A DNA stretch of 64,000 nucleotides from Ilumatobacter sp963746265 (GTDB lineage Bacteria > Actinomycetota > Acidimicrobiia > Acidimicrobiales > Ilumatobacteraceae), in assembly GCA_963746265.1 (NCBI GenBank), contig CAVVAM010000011.1:248001-312000 (forward strand), given 5' to 3'. Under the pieces are notes generated by a model that was not told where the DNA came from, made no database searches, and was given only the letters and a program-made list of their open reading frames with translations. Shown here in pieces: positions 60,017 through 64,000 of this stretch. The stretch's first letter is position 1. Every line of letters begins with the position of its first letter. The position numbers and the translations under genes were made by a program.

Positions 60017-62557
60017 TCACTCGTGGGCGATCGCGTCCAAGACGTTGAGGCGAGCGGCGCGGCGCGCCGGCAACGAAGCGGCGAGCAGACCGGCGATCGT
60101 CGCGATGATCACGTAGATCACGAGCGTGACGGTGGGGATCGAGAGCTGGTTGATGATCGATTCGGGGATCGCCAACACCGCAAGCCAGCCGAACGCCAAC
60201 CCGACCACCACACCCAGCAGCGCTCCGAACAGCGACACGACGGCCGCCTCGAGCCGGATCATGCCCTTCGTCTGGCGGCGGGTCATGCCGACCGCCCGCA
60301 TCAGCCCGATCTCCTGGGTGCGTTCGAGCACCGACAACGCCATCGTGTTGGTGATACCGAGCAGGGCGATCACGATCGCCAACGCGAGGAACACGTTGAT
60401 GATGATCAGCAGTGAATCGAGCTGGCCCTCGAGCCGGTCGCTGAACTCGTCACGGGTCTCGAAGTTCAGCTGTGGGAACTGGGTCTCGAGCGGTCCCAGG
60501 GCGGCGTCGGCGGCGGCAGCGTCGACACCGGGGGCGACGGCAGCGGAGATGACCGAGTCGTCCTGGGAGTCGAAGTACGTCTCCCAGCCGGACAGGTCGA
60601 TCATGTAGTGGCCGATCAGGAACTCGTTGTCGTAGATCGCACCGACGGTCAGGGTCTGCTCGCCGGTGGCGGCGAACTCGACGGTGATCTGGTCGCCGAG
60701 TGCGACGCCGTTGTCGTCGGCGGCTTCCTGGGTCATGATGATCGACCCGGGATCGGCGCTGGCGATCGGGTCGCCTGCCTGGAGATCGACCGCCATCAGA
60801 TCGGTGAGCACGGTCAGGTCGGCGCCGACCACCTGTTTCGTTGAACCGTCGATTCGCATGTTGCCGTAGCGCACTGCGGACACCGGGGCGAACTCGGGCA
60901 TCGCCTCGATCTGTGCTTCGAGCTCGGGACTGAACCCGAAGTCGCCGTCGGCGGTGATCACGTAGTCGGCGATCATCGTCGAACCCAGCTCGGAGCTGAA
61001 CGACGCCTTCAACGACTCCGCCACCACGCTCGCCATGGCGATCAGGGCGAGGCCGATCATCAACCCGGCGGCGGTGGATGCGGTGCGCTTGTTGTTGCGC
61101 GACGCGTTCTCACGGGCGATGTGTCCCGTCACCTTGTTGTTGGGTAGGTGCTCGAGCGGGGCGCCCAGGAACGACGCCGACGGGCTCGAGAACAGCGGCG
61201 AGAACATCGACACGGCGACGAACACCAACACGGCGCCCAGGCCGAGCGACATGAGCAACACCGCTGTGCCGGCTCCCCCGAACAGGCCGTACGCCAGGAA
61301 GCCGATGCCGAACACCGACAGGATGATGGCGATGATCGTGCGGCGCGTGCCCTCGCCGGAACCGAATCGGAATCCGGATCGCATCGCAGCGACCGGTGGC
61401 ACGGTGGCAGCCCGTCGCGCTGGCGTCAGCGATGCCAACATCGTGACGCCGATCCCGACGATCAAGGCGACGATGATCGTGCGCGGGGCGATGATGATGT
61501 CGATGCTCGGCAACGTCAGGCCGAGCCAGCCCATGACACTGCGCAGGCCGAGCGCCAACAACACACCACCACCGAGCCCCACGACCGATGCGATCACACC
61601 GACGATCAACGACTCGAGCAGCGAGCTGAACCTCACCTGGCGGCCGCTCGCACCGAGCGCTCGGAGCAGGGCGAGTTCGCGGACGCGTTGACCGAGCAGG
61701 ATGTTGAAGGTGTTGCTGATGATGAACGTGCTCACGAACACGGCGACAAGCGCGAACGCCAGCAGCACGTTGCCGAAGATGTCGACGACGGCGGAGAAGT
61801 CCTGCTTGTCCTCCGAGACGACGACGTCACCGGCCACGGCCTCGACATCGGAGGGCAATACTTCGGTCAGTCGGTCGATCAACACCTGGGCTTCGACGTC
61901 GGCCGAGATGTCGACGAACAGGATCTGATCCTCGCTGCCGTCGAGTCGCTGGAGTTCGTCGAGCGTGAACGACGTCAGCACGGCCCCGGCGAGGGCGTTC
62001 TCCTCGCCGAACCGGCTGGTTCCGACCAGCTCGAACGGTTCGCGGCCGTTGACACCGACGATGTCGTAGGTTTCGCCGATCATGAAACCCTCGTTGTCGG
62101 CCGTGGTCTCGTCGAGCGCGAACTCACCGGGACCGGGGTACCGGCCCTCGACCAGTTCGAGTGCGTCGAGTTCGGTGTCCTGCCAGTTGAAGGCGAAGAT
62201 CGGGGCCAGGGTCTCGATCGTGCTGCCGTCGGGCTTGAGCGGGATCACCTTCAGGCTCGCCGCGATCGGGATCGCCTCGCGAACGCCCTCGACCCCCTGG
62301 ACGATGTCGAACACGGCTTCGTCCATCGGGCGATCGCCCAGATCGACCTCCGCGAACTCGTCCCTTGCCCGCACCTCGACGTCGACCTCGGAGTTGGCGT
62401 CCTCCACGATCGTGTTGAACGTGCGGGTGAGACCATCGGTGAGCACGAACGAGGCGACCACGAAGCTGACGCCGAGAACGACGGCGAAGGTGGTGAGTGA
62501 GAATCGGAGCTTGTGGGCGGTCAGGCTCCGAAGGCTGAGCTTGAGCATGGCGCGCAT
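60017..62557 (-). CDS. ABC transporter permease, FtsX/MacB type
   Basis: 846 residues with two FtsX domains. Membrane helices occur at about 17-40, then three clusters near 260-370 and 400-470, and four near 720-840, with two large extracytoplasmic domains of the MacB_PCD type. The C-terminal ERTQEIGLMRAVGMTRRQTKG is characteristic. ATG 62557 (with GGAGG seven bases before) is preferred over GTG 62563, which overlaps the ATPase stop. With the ATPase it forms an exporter or lipoprotein-type transporter. Confidence 0.88.
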   Translation of the reverse strand: MRAMLKLSLRSLTAHKLRFSLTTFAVVLGVSFVVASFVLTDGLTRTFNTIVEDANSEVDVEVRARDEFAEVDLGDRPMDEAVFDIVQGVEGVREAIPIAASLKVIPLKPDGSTIETLAPIFAFNWQDTELDALELVEGRYPGPGEFALDETTADNEGFMIGETYDIVGVNGREPFELVGTSRFGEENALAGAVLTSFTLDELQRLDGSEDQILFVDISADVEAQVLIDRLTEVLPSDVEAVAGDVVVSEDKQDFSAVVDIFGNVLLAFALVAVFVSTFIISNTFNILLGQRVRELALLRALGASGRQVRFSSLLESLIVGVIASVVGLGGGVLLALGLRSVMGWLGLTLPSIDIIIAPRTIIVALIVGIGVTMLASLTPARRAATVPPVAAMRSGFRFGSGEGTRRTIIAIILSVFGIGFLAYGLFGGAGTAVLLMSLGLGAVLVFVAVSMFSPLFSSPSASFLGAPLEHLPNNKVTGHIARENASRNNKRTASTAAGLMIGLALIAMASVVAESLKASFSSELGSTMIADYVITADGDFGFSPELEAQIEAMPEFAPVSAVRYGNMRIDGSTKQVVGADLTVLTDLMAVDLQAGDPIASADPGSIIMTQEAADDNGVALGDQITVEFAATGEQTLTVGAIYDNEFLIGHYMIDLSGWETYFDSQDDSVISAAVAPGVDAAAADAALGPLETQFPQLNFETRDEFSDRLEGQLDSLLIIINVFLALAIVIALLGITNTMALSVLERTQEIGLMRAVGMTRRQTKGMIRLEAAVVSLFGALLGVVVGLAFGWLAVLAIPESIINQLSIPTVTLVIYVIIATIAGLLAASLPARRAARLNVLDAIAHE

Positions 62558-62559
62558 GG

Positions 62560-63339
62560 TCACACCTCCAGTTCCTTGATCCGATCGATGACCTGATCGG
62601 TCGTCGGCGACTGGAGTTCGCCGACCAGCTTGCCGTCACGGAGGAAGACGACGCGGTCGGCGTACGACGCGGCACCCGGGTCGTGGGTGACCATGACCAC
62701 GGTCTGGCCCCAGTCGTCGACCGCGCGTCGCAGGAACCCCAGGACTTCGTGGCCGCTGTTGGAGTCGAGGTTGCCCGTCGGCTCGTCGGCGAAGATGATG
62801 TCGGGCCGCGAGACGAGCGCCCGTGCGACCGCCACACGTTGCTGTTGGCCGCCCGACAGCTCGTCGGGCCGATGGTTCAATCGGTCACCGAGCTGCAGGC
62901 TCCCGGTCACCGTCTCGGCCCAGCCGGGATCGGCCTCGCGGCCGCCGAGCATCAGTGGCAACAGGATGTTCTCCTCGGCGCTGAGCGTCGGAACGAGGTT
63001 GAACGACTGGAAGATGAAGCCGAGACGTTGCCGGCGCAAGAGCGTCAGCTCCTTGTCGGAGAGGTCCGAGATGAGCGTGTCGCCGACGCGCGTCTCGCCC
63101 TCGCTCACGGTGTCGAGCCCGGCCATGCAGTGCAGCAGGGTGGACTTCCCCGAGCCGGAGGGTCCCATGATCGCCGTCAGTTGGCCGGCCCGGAATCCGA
63201 TGTCGACGTGATCGAGTGCGACGACCTGGGTGTTGCCCTCACCGTAGATCTTGGTGAGGCCGCTGGCACGTGCGGCCATCGTGGCCGAACCGGACGCTGC
63301 GGACCCGATGCCGGCGCTGTCCATGGTGGTGTCCGTCAT
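62560..63339 (-). CDS. ABC transporter ATP-binding protein, MacB/LolD type
   Basis: 259 residues. Walker A GPSGSGKST at 59-67, Q-loop FIFQSFNLVPTL, signature LSGGQQQRVAVARAL, Walker B IIFADEPTGNLDS and switch His in VMVTHDP: complete. The text LVPTLSAEENILLPLML is typical of the MacB/LolD group that partners FtsX-type permeases. ATG 63339 has GGGAG upstream; a longer in-frame start would put the palindrome at 63396 inside the gene. Confidence 0.93.
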   Translation of the reverse strand: MTDTTMDSAGIGSAASGSATMAARASGLTKIYGEGNTQVVALDHVDIGFRAGQLTAIMGPSGSGKSTLLHCMAGLDTVSEGETRVGDTLISDLSDKELTLLRRQRLGFIFQSFNLVPTLSAEENILLPLMLGGREADPGWAETVTGSLQLGDRLNHRPDELSGGQQQRVAVARALVSRPDIIFADEPTGNLDSNSGHEVLGFLRRAVDDWGQTVVMVTHDPGAASYADRVVFLRDGKLVGELQSPTTDQVIDRIKELEV

Positions 63340-63395
63340 GTTCTGCTCCCTTCGCCCGTGCCCCAACGCGCGCGCGCGACGACTGGGCTCACCAG

Positions 63396-63419
63396 TGCCG
63401 GAGGTCATGACCTCCGGCA
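63396..63419. promoter_or_regulatory. Perfect 24-bp palindrome upstream of the ABC transporter genes
   Basis: TGCCGGAGGTCATGACCTCCGGCA at 63396-63419 is self-complementary over its full length, with no loop. It lies between the end of the YbhN-type gene and the ABC operon, both on the minus strand, about 57 bases before the ATPase start. The symmetry favours an operator; as a terminator it lacks a T-tract on the minus strand. Confidence 0.6.
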
Positions 63420-63433
63420 ACCGGGGTCGCTCG

Positions 63434-64000
63434 TCAGATTCGGTCGGTCTGCCTCAGAACGGTGAGCGCGAGCCAGCCCGGAGCAATGGGCAGCCAGAAC
63501 GTCACGAACCGGTAGAGAAACACCGCCGGGATCACGATCGCCGTCTCTTCCACCGTGCTGAGTGCGGCAACCAGCGCCGCTTCGGCCGCGCCGAGGCCCC
63601 CAGGGGTCGGCGCCGCGTTCGCCACGATGCTTCCCGTGAGGAACAGCAGTGCGATGAGGGGAAACGAGGCGGTCGAACCGAACGCCCTCAAGCTCGCGAC
63701 CATGGCGAGCAGGTAGGCCATCGTGATCGTCGCCGAACCGCCGAACAGGAGGAGCAGTCGTCCCGGGCTGCGGCCGATCGTCGTGATGGCCTCCCAACCC
63801 GACCGGAGCTGCGGCAGGACATGCGTCACGATCTGGCGACGGATGACCGGAAGCATCACCGACGTGGCCGCCACGGTCGCCACGACGGCCAACGCGAAGA
63901 AGATGACGCTCGTCGAAGGCAGTGTGAGGCCCTTCGCCTCATCCCCTCCGCTCGCCAGCAGGAGGAATCCCAGAGTGAGCAGGACGTGGACGACGACCCC
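63434..64000 (-). CDS. YbhN/UPF0104-type membrane protein, C-terminal part (gene begins beyond the window)
   Basis: 188 codons, open to the window edge. About five membrane helices and the diagnostic APTPGGLGAAEAALVAAL, typical of the lysylphosphatidylglycerol synthase transmembrane (flippase-like) family. The C-terminus ends after YRFVTFWLPIAPGW, the usual last helix. Possible roles are lipid transport. Whether an enzymatic domain precedes it cannot be seen. Confidence 0.85.
   Translation of the reverse strand, partial: GVVVHVLLTLGFLLLASGGDEAKGLTLPSTSVIFFALAVVATVAATSVMLPVIRRQIVTHVLPQLRSGWEAITTIGRSPGRLLLLFGGSATITMAYLLAMVASLRAFGSTASFPLIALLFLTGSIVANAAPTPGGLGAAEAALVAALSTVEETAIVIPAVFLYRFVTFWLPIAPGWLALTVLRQTDRI

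Noticed and set aside
1..64000. tRNA, rRNA and riboswitches
   Set aside because: I looked in the intergenic regions for tRNA-like cloverleaves and purine riboswitch-type leaders and saw none; gaps before the purine genes are too short for a leader. A dedicated scan could still find a weak one.

Overview
The window is high-GC, gene-dense bacterial DNA from an actinobacterium. The chain mreBCD-mrdA-rodA, the TIGR03960/TIGR03936 radical-SAM pair, rne, rplU-rpmA-obgE-proB follows the order known from actinobacterial chromosomes such as Streptomyces. A fused PurSL, Thr-rich linkers and many leaderless-type starts would fit a marine Acidimicrobiia lineage (Ilumatobacter-like). That placement is inference from gene content; no rRNA lies in the window.

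Layout. 1-5.5 kb: elongasome operon (mreB end, mreC, mreD, PBP2, rodA). 5.7-10.4 kb: radical-SAM pair and RNase E/G. 10.4-20.3 kb: about 10 kb of accessory DNA between rne and rplU, genes that are normally near neighbours. It opens with a dead tyrosine-recombinase fragment. It then carries a catabolic module (HisD-family dehydrogenase, SDR, three-subunit molybdenum hydroxylase, cyclase-family hydrolase, LacI regulator), a probable selenocysteine-containing HesB-like protein, and a second SDR. 20.3-24.7 kb: rplU, rpmA, dgt-like gene, obgE, proB. 24.7-35.4 kb: pspA, murJ with a coupled membrane/coiled-coil gene, a CbxX-type AAA ATPase, a MoxR/vWA pair, an OmpA-domain protein, an iodotyrosine-deiodinase-like flavoprotein and a GT-C-like membrane protein. 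35.4-42.5 kb: a SARP/AfsR-like regulator, direct repeats, an MMPL transporter and a small mechanosensitive channel. 42.5-54.4 kb: purine synthesis on the minus strand (purSL, purQ, purC, purF, a purD-purM fusion; then purN-guaB beyond two plus-strand genes). 54.5-64 kb: EVE/phosphatase/GMC operon, a secreted protein, a VOC/hydrolase pair, an ABC transporter of the MacB/LolD type and the end of a YbhN-type membrane protein.

How it works together. The core genes cover cell-wall elongation (MreBCD, PBP2, RodA, MurJ), RNA decay and ribosome assembly (Rne, L21, L27, Obg), and most of IMP synthesis plus the first committed GMP step. A TANNNT hexamer lies 5-10 nt upstream of the start codon at the head of about fifteen transcription units, which suggests widespread leaderless transcription and helped choose several starts.

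The strongest unusual signals are: an in-frame UGA followed by a bSECIS-like hairpin at 19.2-19.5 kb, read as a selenoprotein; the accessory island with its HpsN-like dehydrogenase module and a perfect operator palindrome inside its promoter; the single-frame PurD-PurM fusion; evenly spaced GTCAGCG repeats between the SARP gene and the MMPL gene; and the deiodinase-like nitroreductase.
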